NCBI GenBank assembly: GCA_963726005.1
Contig: CAVSAT010000004.1
Coordinates: forward strand, 744,001-808,000
Reading direction: 5' to 3'
DNA from: Bog-473 sp963726005
GTDB taxonomy: Bacteria > Actinomycetota > Acidimicrobiia > Acidimicrobiales > RAAP-2
DNA: 64,000 nt
The notes beneath the pieces were generated by a model. It was not told the DNA's origin. It ran no database searches and saw nothing but the letters and a program-made list of their open reading frames with translations. Every line of letters begins with the position of its first letter. Position 1 is the first letter of the stretch. Shown here in pieces: positions 1 to 8,244 of the stretch. The position numbers and the translations under genes were made by a program.

Positions 1-635
1 CCCACGACTCGGTCACGGCCTTCATCGTCGAGCGTGCGTGGGATGGCGTCGAGGTCGGCCGGACCGACCACAAGATGGGCGTACGGGGCGTGGACACCGG
101 CGAGCTGCTCCTGACGGATGTGCACGTGCCGGCGGAGAACGTCATCGGCGAGGTGGGCGGCTTCCGCTTGGCCATGCTCGGGCTGAACTCGATGCGCCCG
201 ATCGTCGCGGCACGCGGGATCGGCCTGGCCGAGGGTGCGCTCATGTACGCCACCGAGTATGTGCAACAGAGGGCCGCGTTCGGCAAGACCATCGCGGACT
301 TCCAGGGGATCCAGTGGGAGATCGCCAAATGTGCGGTCGACATCGAGGCGGCCCGGCTGCTCACCTACCGGGCGGCGGTGCTCGCGGATGTGGGCAAATT
401 CACCAAGGAGTACGTCCCGTACCTCTCCATGGCCAAGTACCACGCCACGGAGTTGGCCGTGCGTGCCTCGTCCCTGGCGGTCCAGTTGTTGGGCGCGGCG
501 GGCTACATGGAGGATCACCCGACCGAGCAGTGGTACCGCGACGCCAAACAGCTGACCATTGTCGAGGGAACGTCGCAGGTGCAGCTCGGCCTCATCGCGC
601 GCGGCGTCCTCGACCGGGACCTGTGGTGGGACTGA
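1..635 (+). CDS. Acyl-CoA dehydrogenase, C-terminal part (5' end outside window)
   Basis: FAD-dependent alpha,beta-dehydrogenation of acyl-CoA thioesters. The frame is open to the left edge (phase starting at base 3), so about 210 C-terminal residues are visible. The beta-domain end (GRTDHKMGVRG) and the C-terminal helical domain (QQRAAFGKTIADFQGIQW, LLGAAGYMEDHP) are typical of the family. The motif VEGTSQVQLGLIARG holds the glutamate that acts as catalytic base in short- and medium-chain enzymes. The stop overlaps the start of trpD by about 10 bases, so the two are probably co-transcribed although functionally unrelated. Chain-length specificity cannot be read from this part. Confidence 0.93.
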   Translation, partial: HDSVTAFIVERAWDGVEVGRTDHKMGVRGVDTGELLLTDVHVPAENVIGEVGGFRLAMLGLNSMRPIVAARGIGLAEGALMYATEYVQQRAAFGKTIADFQGIQWEIAKCAVDIEAARLLTYRAAVLADVGKFTKEYVPYLSMAKYHATELAVRASSLAVQLLGAAGYMEDHPTEQWYRDAKQLTIVEGTSQVQLGLIARGVLDRDLWWD

Positions 636-1690
636 GCTGGCCCGACGTCCTGGCCCGCCTGTCACGGCGGGAGTCGCTCACGGTGGGGGAGGCCGAGCAG
701 ACGCTGAGCGTCGTCTTGGCGGGTGACGCGACGCCGGCGCAGGTGGGCGCCTTTCTCGCGCTCCTCCACGCCAAGGGCGAGACGGCCGACGAGGTCACCG
801 GGCTCGCCCGGGCCATGCTCGACGCGGCCGTGCCCTGCCCCCTGGGGGACCAGGTGGGCGGCGCCGTGGTCGACCTGGTGGGCACCGGCGGTGACCGGCT
901 GGCGAGCATCAACGTGACGACGCTGGCGGCGTTCATCACCGCGGGGTGCGGGGTGCCCGTGTGCAAGCACGGCAACCGGGCTGCCTCGTCGTCGGTGGGA
1001 ACGGCGGACGTGCTCGAGGCGCTCGGCGTCGCCATCGAGGTCGGCCCCGAGGGTGTGGCCCGCTGCGTGTCGGAGGCCGGGATGGGGTTCTGCTTCGCGC
1101 AACGCTTCCACCCGGCGATGCGCTTCGTGGGCCCGGTCCGCAAGGAGCTCGGCGTGCCGACCGTGTTCAACTTCCTGGGACCGCTGATCAACCCCGCCCG
1201 GATCCGCCACCAGCTCGTTGGCATCAGCGATCCCTCCATGGGCCCGATCATGGCCGGTGTCTTCGGGGCGACCGGCAGCCTGCACTCGCTGATCGTGCAC
1301 GCCGACGACGGGCTCGACGAGCTCAGTGTGACGTCGCCGTCGAGCGTGCTCGAGGTCTGCGGGGACGGCTCGGGGGAGTTCGAGCTCACCGAGTGGCGGG
1401 TCGACCCGGCGGCGCTCGGGCTCGAGCCGGCGACGATGGCGGACCTCCGCGGTGGGGATGCCGCCTTCAACGCCGGCGTCATCCGGTCGGTGCTCGAGGG
1501 TGAGCGGGGTGCCCGGCGCGACATCGGGGTGCTCAATGCTGGCGCCGCGCTCGTGGTGGCCGGGCGCGTCGACGACCTCGAGCGCGGGTTGGACCTGGCG
1601 GCAGAGTCACTCGACAGCGGCCGGGCAGCCGGCGTCCTCGACGCGCTCGTCGCTACGTCGCAAGAAGAGCGGCGCCGGCAGCAGGACTGA
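626..1690 (+). CDS. trpD: Anthranilate phosphoribosyltransferase
   Basis: Transfers phosphoribose from PRPP to anthranilate in tryptophan synthesis. About 354 residues, the usual length. PRPP-binding GTGGD lies near residue 90, followed by the glycine/serine-rich segment CKHGNRAASSSVG and by FNFLGPLINPA. The frame is open far upstream, but homology begins only at SWPDVLARL, so GTG 626 (or GTG 623), overlapping the dehydrogenase stop, is chosen. No other trp gene is nearby, so trpD stands apart from a trp operon here. Its last 38 bases overlap the convergent galK. Confidence 0.95.
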   Translation: MGLSWPDVLARLSRRESLTVGEAEQTLSVVLAGDATPAQVGAFLALLHAKGETADEVTGLARAMLDAAVPCPLGDQVGGAVVDLVGTGGDRLASINVTTLAAFITAGCGVPVCKHGNRAASSSVGTADVLEALGVAIEVGPEGVARCVSEAGMGFCFAQRFHPAMRFVGPVRKELGVPTVFNFLGPLINPARIRHQLVGISDPSMGPIMAGVFGATGSLHSLIVHADDGLDELSVTSPSSVLEVCGDGSGEFELTEWRVDPAALGLEPATMADLRGGDAAFNAGVIRSVLEGERGARRDIGVLNAGAALVVAGRVDDLERGLDLAAESLDSGRAAGVLDALVATSQEERRRQQD

Positions 1691-2693
1691 CCCGCCAGGC
1701 GCGCCGCGGCGCGTGGGCCTCGGGGTCGAGCACGGGCGAGTCGGGCCGGCACAGCGCGACGACGCACCCCCCGAATCCGCCACCGCTCATCCGCGCACCG
1801 AGGACACCGGGCCGCCCGACGAGGTGCTCGACCAGCTCGTCGACCTCGGGCACGGAGACCCTGTAGTCGACCGCGAGGCTGCGGTGCCCCTCGGACATGA
1901 CTGCGCCGAGGGCGCTGAGGTCGCTCCGGGCCAGCAGTCGCTCTGCTTCTCGCACGCGCGCGCACTCGGTGACGACATGGCGGGCCCGCCGGCGGAGCAC
2001 GGGATCGGCGAGTTCGCTCAGGTCGCCCAGCTCGCAGGCGCCGAGCGGCCGGCCCAGGACGTGGGCGGCCCGCTCGCACTCGGCGCGCCGCGCGGCATAG
2101 GGAGTGTCGTTGAGCAGGCGGGGGACCTCGCTGTGCACGATGAGGAACGCCGCCTCGGCGGGGACGGGGACCGGTCGGGTCTCGAGGCTGGCGAAGTCGA
2201 TGAGAAGGGCGTGGCCGGCGGTGGCGGCCGCGATCGTAAGTGGATCGAGCAGGCCAACATGCGCCCCCGTGGCACGTTCGGCTTCTTGGCAGGCGCTGGC
2301 CAGCGCCGCGGGGTCGAGGGCGTGGCCGAGCGCAAGCAGGAGGGCCACCGAGAAGGCGGCGCTCGAGGACAGGCCGGCCCCGACGGGGAGCGTGCTGGTG
2401 ACGCGCACGCTGCCGCCGCTCGGAGGCGGTTGGAGCCGCAGGATCGCGGCCGCCAGCATCGCGTCAGGCGGAACCGCGGCGGTGTCACCCAATACGATCT
2501 CGATCGGGCGACCGGGGAACTGGTCGGAGTCGATGCCGACCAGGAAGCTGCCGGGCCTGGGAACGAAGGTGACCTCGGTGGCCAGTTCGATCGCCATCGG
2601 CAAGGAGAGGCCGCCGTTGTAGTCGGTGTGGTCGCCGATGATGGTCACTCGTCCGGGGGCGCGGGCCGTCGGCACCTCCCCAGCTTGGCCCAA
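1653..2693 (-). CDS. galK: Galactokinase (GHMP kinase)
   Basis: ATP-dependent phosphorylation of galactose to galactose-1-phosphate (Leloir pathway). All three GHMP-kinase motifs are present: the galactokinase signature GRVTIIGDHTDYNGG near residues 14-28, the ATP-binding PVGAGLSSSAA near 105, and the C-terminal GARMSGGGFGGC near 305. About 346 residues, slightly shorter than E. coli GalK. The start is TTG 2693 or, equally possible, GTG 2675. Convergent with trpD, with 38 bases of overlapping coding sequence. No galT or galE is adjacent. A GHMP kinase for a related sugar is the alternative, but the signature favours galactose. Confidence 0.88.
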   Translation of the reverse strand: MGQAGEVPTARAPGRVTIIGDHTDYNGGLSLPMAIELATEVTFVPRPGSFLVGIDSDQFPGRPIEIVLGDTAAVPPDAMLAAAILRLQPPPSGGSVRVTSTLPVGAGLSSSAAFSVALLLALGHALDPAALASACQEAERATGAHVGLLDPLTIAAATAGHALLIDFASLETRPVPVPAEAAFLIVHSEVPRLLNDTPYAARRAECERAAHVLGRPLGACELGDLSELADPVLRRRARHVVTECARVREAERLLARSDLSALGAVMSEGHRSLAVDYRVSVPEVDELVEHLVGRPGVLGARMSGGGFGGCVVALCRPDSPVLDPEAHAPRRAWRVSPAAGAALLAT

Positions 2694-2739
2694 GCCGACC
2701 GGTTTGACCGCCGGCGCAGGCTCGGGTCACGATCCTGCG

Positions 2740-3918
2740 GTGAGCGACCGCAGCGGACCGTTGCATGGGATCAAGATCATCGAGCTGGCGGGGATCGGCC
2801 CCGCGCCCTTCACCTGCATGATGCTCGCCGACGCCGGCGCCCAGGTCCTGCGCCTGGAGCGCGCTGCGCCCGGGGCGGTCGAGCGAGGCGAGGAGGCCCG
2901 CGCGTCGGGCGCTGCGCCGCACTGGGACCTGTTGAACCGGTCCAGGCCGTCGGTCGGCATCGACTTGAAGAAACCGGACGCCGTGGAGCTGGTCCTCGGC
3001 TTGGTCGAGCAGGCGGACGGGTTAATCGAGGGATTCCGACCCGGAGTGGCCGAGCGGTTGGGTGTCGGGCCCGACGCCTGCTCGGCCCGCAACAGGCGGC
3101 TGGTGTACGGCCGCATGACGGGCTGGGGCCAGGACGGGCCCATGGCCGCCATGGCCGGGCACGACATCGACTACATCGCGATCGGCGGCGCGCTGTGGTC
3201 GCTCGGTCGGGCCGACTCGGCTCCGGTTCCGCCGTTGAACCTGGTGGGCGACTTCGGTGGCGGCGGCATGCTGCTGGCGTTCGGCATGGTGGCCGCGCTG
3301 CTCGAGGCCGCCCGCTCGGGCGAGGGGCAAGTGGTCGACGCCGCCATGGTCGACGGCACGGCCTCGTTGATGACGATGATCCACGCCTTCCGCCTCGGCG
3401 GCCTGTGGAACGATCGGCGTGGCGCCAACATGCTCGACACCGGCGCGCCTTTCTACGAGGTCTACGAGACGTCGGACGGGCAGTGGATGGCGGTGGGCGG
3501 CATCGAGTCGCAGTTCTACGCGGCCCTCCTTGTGGGGTTGGGGCTGGCGGACGATCCGTCGCTCCCCTCGCAGATGTCGCGCGACGAGTGGCCGGCGATG
3601 AAGGAGCGCTTCGCCGCCATCTTCAAGACCAGGACCCGGGACGAGTGGACGGAGGTGTTCGACGGGACCGATGCGTGCGTCGTCCCCGTGCTGTCGCCGT
3701 GGGAGGCGCACCTGCACCCCCACAACGTCACGCGGTCGACCTTCATCGAGGTCGAAGGTGCGGTGCAGCCGGCCCCGGCGCCCCGGTTCTCGCGGACGCC
3801 GTCGGTCGTGTCCAAGGCCCCGTCACCGCCGGGGGCCGACACCGTGGCGGGCCTCCTCGAATGGGGCGTGGACGAGGAGGCGGTCACCAAACTGCGGGAG
3901 TCCGGGGCGCTGAGCTGA
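2740..3918 (+). CDS. CaiB/BaiF family CoA-transferase (alpha-methylacyl-CoA racemase-like)
   Basis: Class III CoA-transferase fold of about 392 residues. The N-terminus GIKIIELAGIGPAPFTCMML followed by LADAGAQVLRLER is characteristic. The segment GHDIDYIAIGGAL carries the aspartate (DIDY) that corresponds to the catalytic Asp of alpha-methylacyl-CoA racemases, and LVGDFGGGGMLLAFG also fits that subgroup. Together these favour epimerisation of 2-methyl-branched acyl-CoAs over CoA transfer. GTG 2740 is selected because homology starts there. Followed 16 bases later by a strong hairpin terminator. It runs divergently from galK. Confidence 0.9.
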   Translation: MSDRSGPLHGIKIIELAGIGPAPFTCMMLADAGAQVLRLERAAPGAVERGEEARASGAAPHWDLLNRSRPSVGIDLKKPDAVELVLGLVEQADGLIEGFRPGVAERLGVGPDACSARNRRLVYGRMTGWGQDGPMAAMAGHDIDYIAIGGALWSLGRADSAPVPPLNLVGDFGGGGMLLAFGMVAALLEAARSGEGQVVDAAMVDGTASLMTMIHAFRLGGLWNDRRGANMLDTGAPFYEVYETSDGQWMAVGGIESQFYAALLVGLGLADDPSLPSQMSRDEWPAMKERFAAIFKTRTRDEWTEVFDGTDACVVPVLSPWEAHLHPHNVTRSTFIEVEGAVQPAPAPRFSRTPSVVSKAPSPPGADTVAGLLEWGVDEEAVTKLRESGALS

Positions 3919-3933
3919 CGAACGCCGAGGCGA

Positions 3934-3965
3934 CGGAGGAGGGCCCCGTATGGGGCCCTCCTCCG
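3934..3965. terminator. Strong two-sided hairpin terminator
   Basis: A perfect 14-bp inverted repeat (3934-3947 and 3952-3965) with a 4-base loop sits between the convergent CoA-transferase and secreted-protein genes. The stem is rich in G+C and has no long T tract. It is placed to end transcription from both sides. Confidence 0.8.
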
Positions 3966-3984
3966 ACTGCCGGAGGGGAGGCAC

Positions 3985-4607
3985 TCACATGCCGAGGGTC
4001 ACCCCGGCGGCGTCCGTGACACCAGTTCCACCGAGGCTGCCTGAGAAGCCGGCGGAGCCATAGTTGAAGACCCCGCCGTCGGCGGCGACGAACCAGTACC
4101 CGTGGCCGTCGGGTGCGGACGCTGGGCGGACGCCGAGTAACCGGGCTGGTTGATGTCACACGTGGTGCCCTGGGCCGAAACCCCGATCGAGGCGCTCGAG
4201 TCGGTGAATGTGGAACCGGCCTTGTACGGCGCCCCACCGAAGATGAAGAAGTACCCACCGTCCTTGTTCGCCACGCCGGAGCCGAAGGCCATGCATATGT
4301 ACGCATTGGGGTCCGCTGAACACGGTGCGCCCGTCGGGTTACTGCCTTGGTACACGGGCGCAGGGTTGTCGTACGAGTACACGTTGGCGTTACCCGTCGC
4401 CAAGTCTGTGACAACGACGTTGGCCAGTGTGAGCTGCGGAACCGATGAGCTCGCACGTGCCGCCGCCTGCAACGCCGCCCCCGCGGATGAGTATCCGCCA
4501 GCTGGATGTGGACCATAGGGCTTCGCTGCACCCGCGGATGCACTCAGCGCGACCGCTGTGATGATCATGCACGTGGTTGCCAACAGCACGACCGCGAAGC
4601 GACGCAA
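3985..4607 (-). pseudogene. Secreted protein with C-terminal GYW/DGG-type repeat, frame broken
   Basis: The N-terminus has a signal peptide (RRFAVVLLATTCMIITAVA, cleavage near SAGA-AKP) and then a serine/alanine/glycine-rich exported domain. As written, the frame ends in unrelated proline-rich sequence at 3999. One base off-frame, from about 4135 downward, it continues as APDGHGYWFVAADGGVFNYG and ends in GVTLGM at stop 3985-3987. That ending is the short glycine/aromatic unit common in exported actinobacterial proteins, so a one-base loss near 4112-4135 is inferred. The N-terminus is also suspect. An ATG at 4657 with a strong AGGAGAGGG ribosome site is put out of frame by a tandem TTGCG duplication (4604-4613 region), leaving only a TTG start at 4607. 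Two lesions suggest decay or sequence error. Function unknown. Confidence 0.65.
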
Positions 4608-4902
4608 CGCAACGCGTCACCAGGCGAACGTGCCGTACACCAATTGACCGTGGTCATTTGTTCCCTCTCCTAATACCGAATAGTCGCAGCAGCCGACCTC
4701 GCGGTCGGTCTGACGACTTGGTTACGAATCTCGTCGCCGTACCTGTCTCTCCATTCGATGCTGTGTCGCTTGGCTGACGTCGCCTCGGCACCTCTCATCC
4801 CAAAAAGTACGAGCCGCCGGTAAGCGGGCGGTAACGGCTGGCAACTTGCCGAGGCGGGGAGGACTACCTCGGCCGCGACCCGTACCGTCTTTGGACCGAC
4901 AT

Positions 4903-5325
4903 TTAGCGCACGACGTCCGGGGTTGCCGTTTCCAACCTGGACGAGACCTCATAGAGCAAGTGCTTAGCCAGCCCGGGAATATCGTCGAGAAGTTGGTCCA
5001 AGCCAGCATGAGTGAGAACCAGTGTCCGCAGTTCGGTATCGGCCACCACAGTGGCGTTGCGAGGGCGACGCGAAATGACGGCCATTTCCCCCACGACATC
5101 GCCAGCGCTCCTTGTGGCCACGCGCCGTCCATCGCGCGTCACTGACGCGGTCCCATCGAGGAGTATGAAGAGTTCACGACCAACTTCACCCTGACGAGCA
5201 AGAACCTTTCCGGCAGGAAGGTTCAGCGGGGTAGCCACCGTGCCAATCTGCTGAAGCTGCCGCTTGGTGCAGTTCGAGAACAGAGGAACAGATGCAAGGT
5301 ATTGCAGGAACTCGTCACGAGCCAT
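4903..5325 (-). CDS. Cyclic-nucleotide-binding domain protein
   Basis: A single cNMP-binding beta-barrel of about 140 residues with no DNA-binding domain, transmembrane segment or catalytic domain. The N-terminal helix FLQYLASVPLFSNCTKRQL, the barrel FILLDGTASVTRDG and the phosphate-binding-cassette-like GDVVGEMAVISRRPRNATVV match the family. In the cassette, E and R are present in the expected places, so nucleotide binding is plausible. Probably a small regulatory or sensor subunit; its partner is not evident. It is divergent from the AraC gene across about 225 bp. A transmembrane-free crp relative lacking its HTH is the alternative description. Confidence 0.85.
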   Translation of the reverse strand: MARDEFLQYLASVPLFSNCTKRQLQQIGTVATPLNLPAGKVLARQGEVGRELFILLDGTASVTRDGRRVATRSAGDVVGEMAVISRRPRNATVVADTELRTLVLTHAGLDQLLDDIPGLAKHLLYEVSSRLETATPDVVR

Positions 5326-5551
5326 CGAGATTCCAGCTTTCTGCCGCCTCCTTGCGTCGCACGGTCATGATCAACGCCGAGTGGTCGTGATCGAATCTGT
5401 GCGCAAAGCTGACTCCCTCGTTGATCACCGCCACATCCGGCGCCCTTCCCTCTTCGCTCTACGGATGAGCGGCGTCTCGATATTCTCCGTCACACGGCGG
5501 TTGCCACTCTGGACATTTGGCGACAGACTTTTGCCATCTGGAGACACGGAG

Positions 5552-6619
5552 GTGACCGTGGCCGCCATGGTCCAAGCCCAATCCCTGCGGGGCTATCGAG
5601 AACTCGTGGGCGAGTTGGGAGGCCATCCCACCCGGCTGTTGCGACAAGCGGGCATCGACCCTGCCGCCCTCACCCGACTCACCGCCTTCATCAGGTTCGA
5701 GGCCCTGACCGACCTGTTGGAACGCTCTGCGGCGGAACTGCGCTGTCCAGACTTCGGGCTGCGCCTGGCCGAACGCCAAGACATCGGCATCCTTGGGACG
5801 CTCGCGGTGGCCATGCGATATTCCGCCACGGTGGGCGAGGCGATGCAGTGCGTGTCGAAGTATCTCGAGGTCTACAACGCGGCCATCGCCTTCACCATCA
5901 GGACCGGGGAACCCCGTGCCAGAGCCCGGCTGGAGTTCAGGCTCCTCCCGGAGCACGACATCGGCTGGGCACAAACCGCCGAGCACGGCATTGGTCTGAC
6001 CTGGCGCATCATGACGCTCCTGTCAGAGGGACGATGCCACCTCCACCAGGTCTGGTTTCCCCACGCAGCGGTGGCAACCGAGGCCATGTACCGCGCCCGC
6101 TTCAACGCCCCTCTCGTCTTCCGTGCCGACCAGGCCGCCTTGGCCGTCGCCGAGACAGACCTCACACTGCCTATCAGCGAAAACATCCAGGAGCTTCACG
6201 ACGTCGCCACCCGCTATCTGGAAGGCCGGCTGTCAAGAGGAAGAACGACCCTGACGGTTCAAGTTCGCCAAACCGTTGAGGCCCTGTTGGGTACCGGCAC
6301 CTGCAGCCGTGGCGAAGTGGCGAGAGCGCTCTACATGCACCCCCGCACTCTGCAGCGACGCGTGCGAGAAGAAGGGACGACGTTCGAAGCCATCAAGGAC
6401 GAGGCCCGACGAGACCTCGCCCAACGGTACCTGTCCCAGCCCGATCTTCCGCTCACCCAGATCACCGCGCTGCTCGGTTACAGCGAGCAGTCGGCCTTCG
6501 GCCGCAGCTGTCGCCGCTGGTTCGACATGACGCCCCGACAGCAGCGCGCCCGTCTTGTCGGTGGTTCCCACGACAGTCCCAGATCGACGGCGTCGGTTCA
6601 GCCGGCGATCAGATCTTGA
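5552..6619 (+). CDS. AraC-family transcriptional regulator with AraC-binding-type N-terminal domain
   Basis: About 355 residues. The N-terminal part (roughly 25-210, starting GYRELVGELGGHPTRLLRQA) matches the arabinose-binding-like domain of the OruR/VirS group. The C-terminal third is an AraC HTH pair: RGEVARALYMHPRTLQRRV and PLTQITALLGYSEQSAFGRS. Likely an activator responding to a small, often lipid-like, ligand. GTG 5552 is chosen because a GGAG ribosome site precedes it by 7 bases; ATG 5567 also fits. Its 3' end overlaps the convergent Lrp-type gene by 11 bases. The target is unknown, but the cNMP protein and MFS gene are near. Confidence 0.9.
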   Translation: MTVAAMVQAQSLRGYRELVGELGGHPTRLLRQAGIDPAALTRLTAFIRFEALTDLLERSAAELRCPDFGLRLAERQDIGILGTLAVAMRYSATVGEAMQCVSKYLEVYNAAIAFTIRTGEPRARARLEFRLLPEHDIGWAQTAEHGIGLTWRIMTLLSEGRCHLHQVWFPHAAVATEAMYRARFNAPLVFRADQAALAVAETDLTLPISENIQELHDVATRYLEGRLSRGRTTLTVQVRQTVEALLGTGTCSRGEVARALYMHPRTLQRRVREEGTTFEAIKDEARRDLAQRYLSQPDLPLTQITALLGYSEQSAFGRSCRRWFDMTPRQQRARLVGGSHDSPRSTASVQPAIRS

Positions 6620-6845
6620 CGACGGGGCAGGTGATGGTGCGGGTGATGCCGTCGATCTGTTGGATGTCGCGTACGACCATGCGCCCGAGGTCGTTCATGG
6701 TGGGTGCCTCCACGGTGGCGATCACGTCGTAGGGTCCCGTCACACCCTCGGCCCCCACGACGCCGCCGATGGCCTTGACCTGCTGTGCCACGTGGGCCGC
6801 CTTGCCGACGTCGGTCTGGATCAGGACGTACGCGTGGACGGTCAC
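6609..6845 (-). CDS. Stand-alone Lrp/AsnC ligand-binding (RAM) domain protein
   Basis: A 78-residue protein comprising only the regulation-of-amino-acid-metabolism fold of Lrp/AsnC regulators (VHAYVLIQTDVGKAAHVAQQ, GVTGPYDVIATVEA, DIQQIDGITRTITCPVV). It has no HTH. Such stand-alone domains form decameric rings and may bind amino acids or modulate other regulators. GTG 6845 is used because the family begins there; the frame is open further upstream. A TACGGT hexamer 5 bases before the start may be a leaderless -10 element. It overlaps the divergent promoter of the MFS gene, suggesting shared control. Confidence 0.85.
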   Translation of the reverse strand: MTVHAYVLIQTDVGKAAHVAQQVKAIGGVVGAEGVTGPYDVIATVEAPTMNDLGRMVVRDIQQIDGITRTITCPVVKI

Positions 6846-6854
6846 GGCACACCG

Positions 6855-6860
6855 TACATT
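6855..6860 (+). promoter_or_regulatory. Putative -10 element of leaderless MFS transcript
   Basis: TACATT lies 6 bases before ATG 6867 and no Shine-Dalgarno sequence is present. On the other strand, TACGGT (6856-6851) faces the Lrp-type gene, so the two -10 elements overlap. Confidence 0.5.
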
Positions 6861-6866
6861 GGCGTG

Positions 6867-8237
6867 ATGGCCATGTCGCCGAAGATCGAGCAGTTCAAGG
6901 ACATGGCACGGCAGGCCCAGAAGGACCTGTTCGACCAGACCCATCCGATCGGCCGGCTGTCGTTGGTGCAATGCGCGATGCTCGCGGGCGGCACCGCGGT
7001 GACCATCTCATTGGCGGGTTCGCTCTTCTTCTCCATCTCGCCCGATGCCGCGGACCACAAGGTCCTGCTCTACCTGCTCTTCACGCTCGCACCCTTCGCG
7101 ATCGTGTCGCCGCTGCTCGGCCCGCTCATCGACCGCAGCCGCGGTGCCCGACGGCTCATGGTGGTGTCCTCCGCCATCGGACAGGTCGTGCTGTGCCCCC
7201 TCATGGCCATGCATATCCACAGCCTCCTGCTGTTCCCGCTCGCCTTTCTGGTGCTGGTGTGCCAGAAGCTGTACCTCGTGACCAAAGGCGCCCTGGTCCC
7301 CGAGATGGCCGCACTCACCGCACCCGACGAGCACGGCGAGCAGGCCGGATACACGCCCATCAACGCCCGCCTGACCCTGCTCGGCACCCTGGCCGGCTTC
7401 GTCGTCTCGGTGCCCGCCGTGATCCTCTACAAGCTGGGCGGCTCCCCGGCCGTGCTGGTCCTGGCCACGATCGTGTTTGTCGGGGCGGCGATCGCGGGTG
7501 CCCGGCTCCCGGTTCTCTCGGGCGGCGCGGCCGACCGCCTGTGGACCGACGAGGCGACCCGGGTGCGCGAGTACGGCCAGGCGGGGGAGGCGGACGCACG
7601 GGAGCAGGACCTGATCCGGCTGCAGCCGATGGCCAACCCGGAGGTGATGCTCGGGCTGAGCGCCATGTGCATCGTGCGCGGGCTCACCGGCTTCATGACC
7701 TTCATGCTGGCGTTCGGGCTGCGGCGCATGAAGGGCGTCGGCTTGTACTGGTACGGCCTCGTCCTGGCCAGCAGCGGCATCGGGGCGATCATCGGGCTGG
7801 TCCTGGTGGGACGGCTCCGCAAGCACCTGACCGAGCAGCAGCTGTTGTTGGGCTCCCTGTGGCTCATCGCAGCCACGGCGGCCGGGTGTGCCGTCTGGGG
7901 GACGCTCCTGGCCCAGGTGGTGCTCGCGTTCATGGTCGGCCTATGCGGCGCGGTGGCGCAGCCCTCGTTCGACTCCATGACGCAGCGCTACATACCGCTG
8001 TCCGCGCAGGGGCGTGCCTTCGCGCGCTTCGGGATGCGCCAGCAACTGGTCTGGGTCGTCGGCTCGCTGATTCCGGTGATCATCGCCTTCACGTTGCCCC
8101 AGGGCGACGCGACGATGGCCGTGCTGGCCGCGCTCGGCGGGCTCTCGTACGTGTCGGGCCGACGCGCCTCCCAGGCGCCGCGCTTCGTGCAGCGCGACTA
8201 CCGGAACCTCGGTGAGATGGGGGAGGCGGGCGGCTGA
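6867..8237 (+). CDS. MFS transporter
   Basis: About 456 residues with roughly 10-12 hydrophobic segments in two halves. The loop after the second helix contains GPLIDRSRGARRLM, matching the conserved MFS motif A region (GxLxDRxGRR-like). The central cytoplasmic linker (about 225-250) is charged. Substrate unknown; the overall look is of drug- or metabolite-efflux MFS proteins. The alternative starts are GTG 6864 and ATG 6873. It ends 7 bases before the convergent pckG. Confidence 0.88.
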   Translation: MAMSPKIEQFKDMARQAQKDLFDQTHPIGRLSLVQCAMLAGGTAVTISLAGSLFFSISPDAADHKVLLYLLFTLAPFAIVSPLLGPLIDRSRGARRLMVVSSAIGQVVLCPLMAMHIHSLLLFPLAFLVLVCQKLYLVTKGALVPEMAALTAPDEHGEQAGYTPINARLTLLGTLAGFVVSVPAVILYKLGGSPAVLVLATIVFVGAAIAGARLPVLSGGAADRLWTDEATRVREYGQAGEADAREQDLIRLQPMANPEVMLGLSAMCIVRGLTGFMTFMLAFGLRRMKGVGLYWYGLVLASSGIGAIIGLVLVGRLRKHLTEQQLLLGSLWLIAATAAGCAVWGTLLAQVVLAFMVGLCGAVAQPSFDSMTQRYIPLSAQGRAFARFGMRQQLVWVVGSLIPVIIAFTLPQGDATMAVLAALGGLSYVSGRRASQAPRFVQRDYRNLGEMGEAGG

Positions 8238-8244
8238 GCCTCGG

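Noticed and set aside
38..625. N-terminal extension of trpD across the dehydrogenase
   Set aside because: The open frame overlaps the real dehydrogenase frame and shows no homology, so a start at GTG 626 is used.
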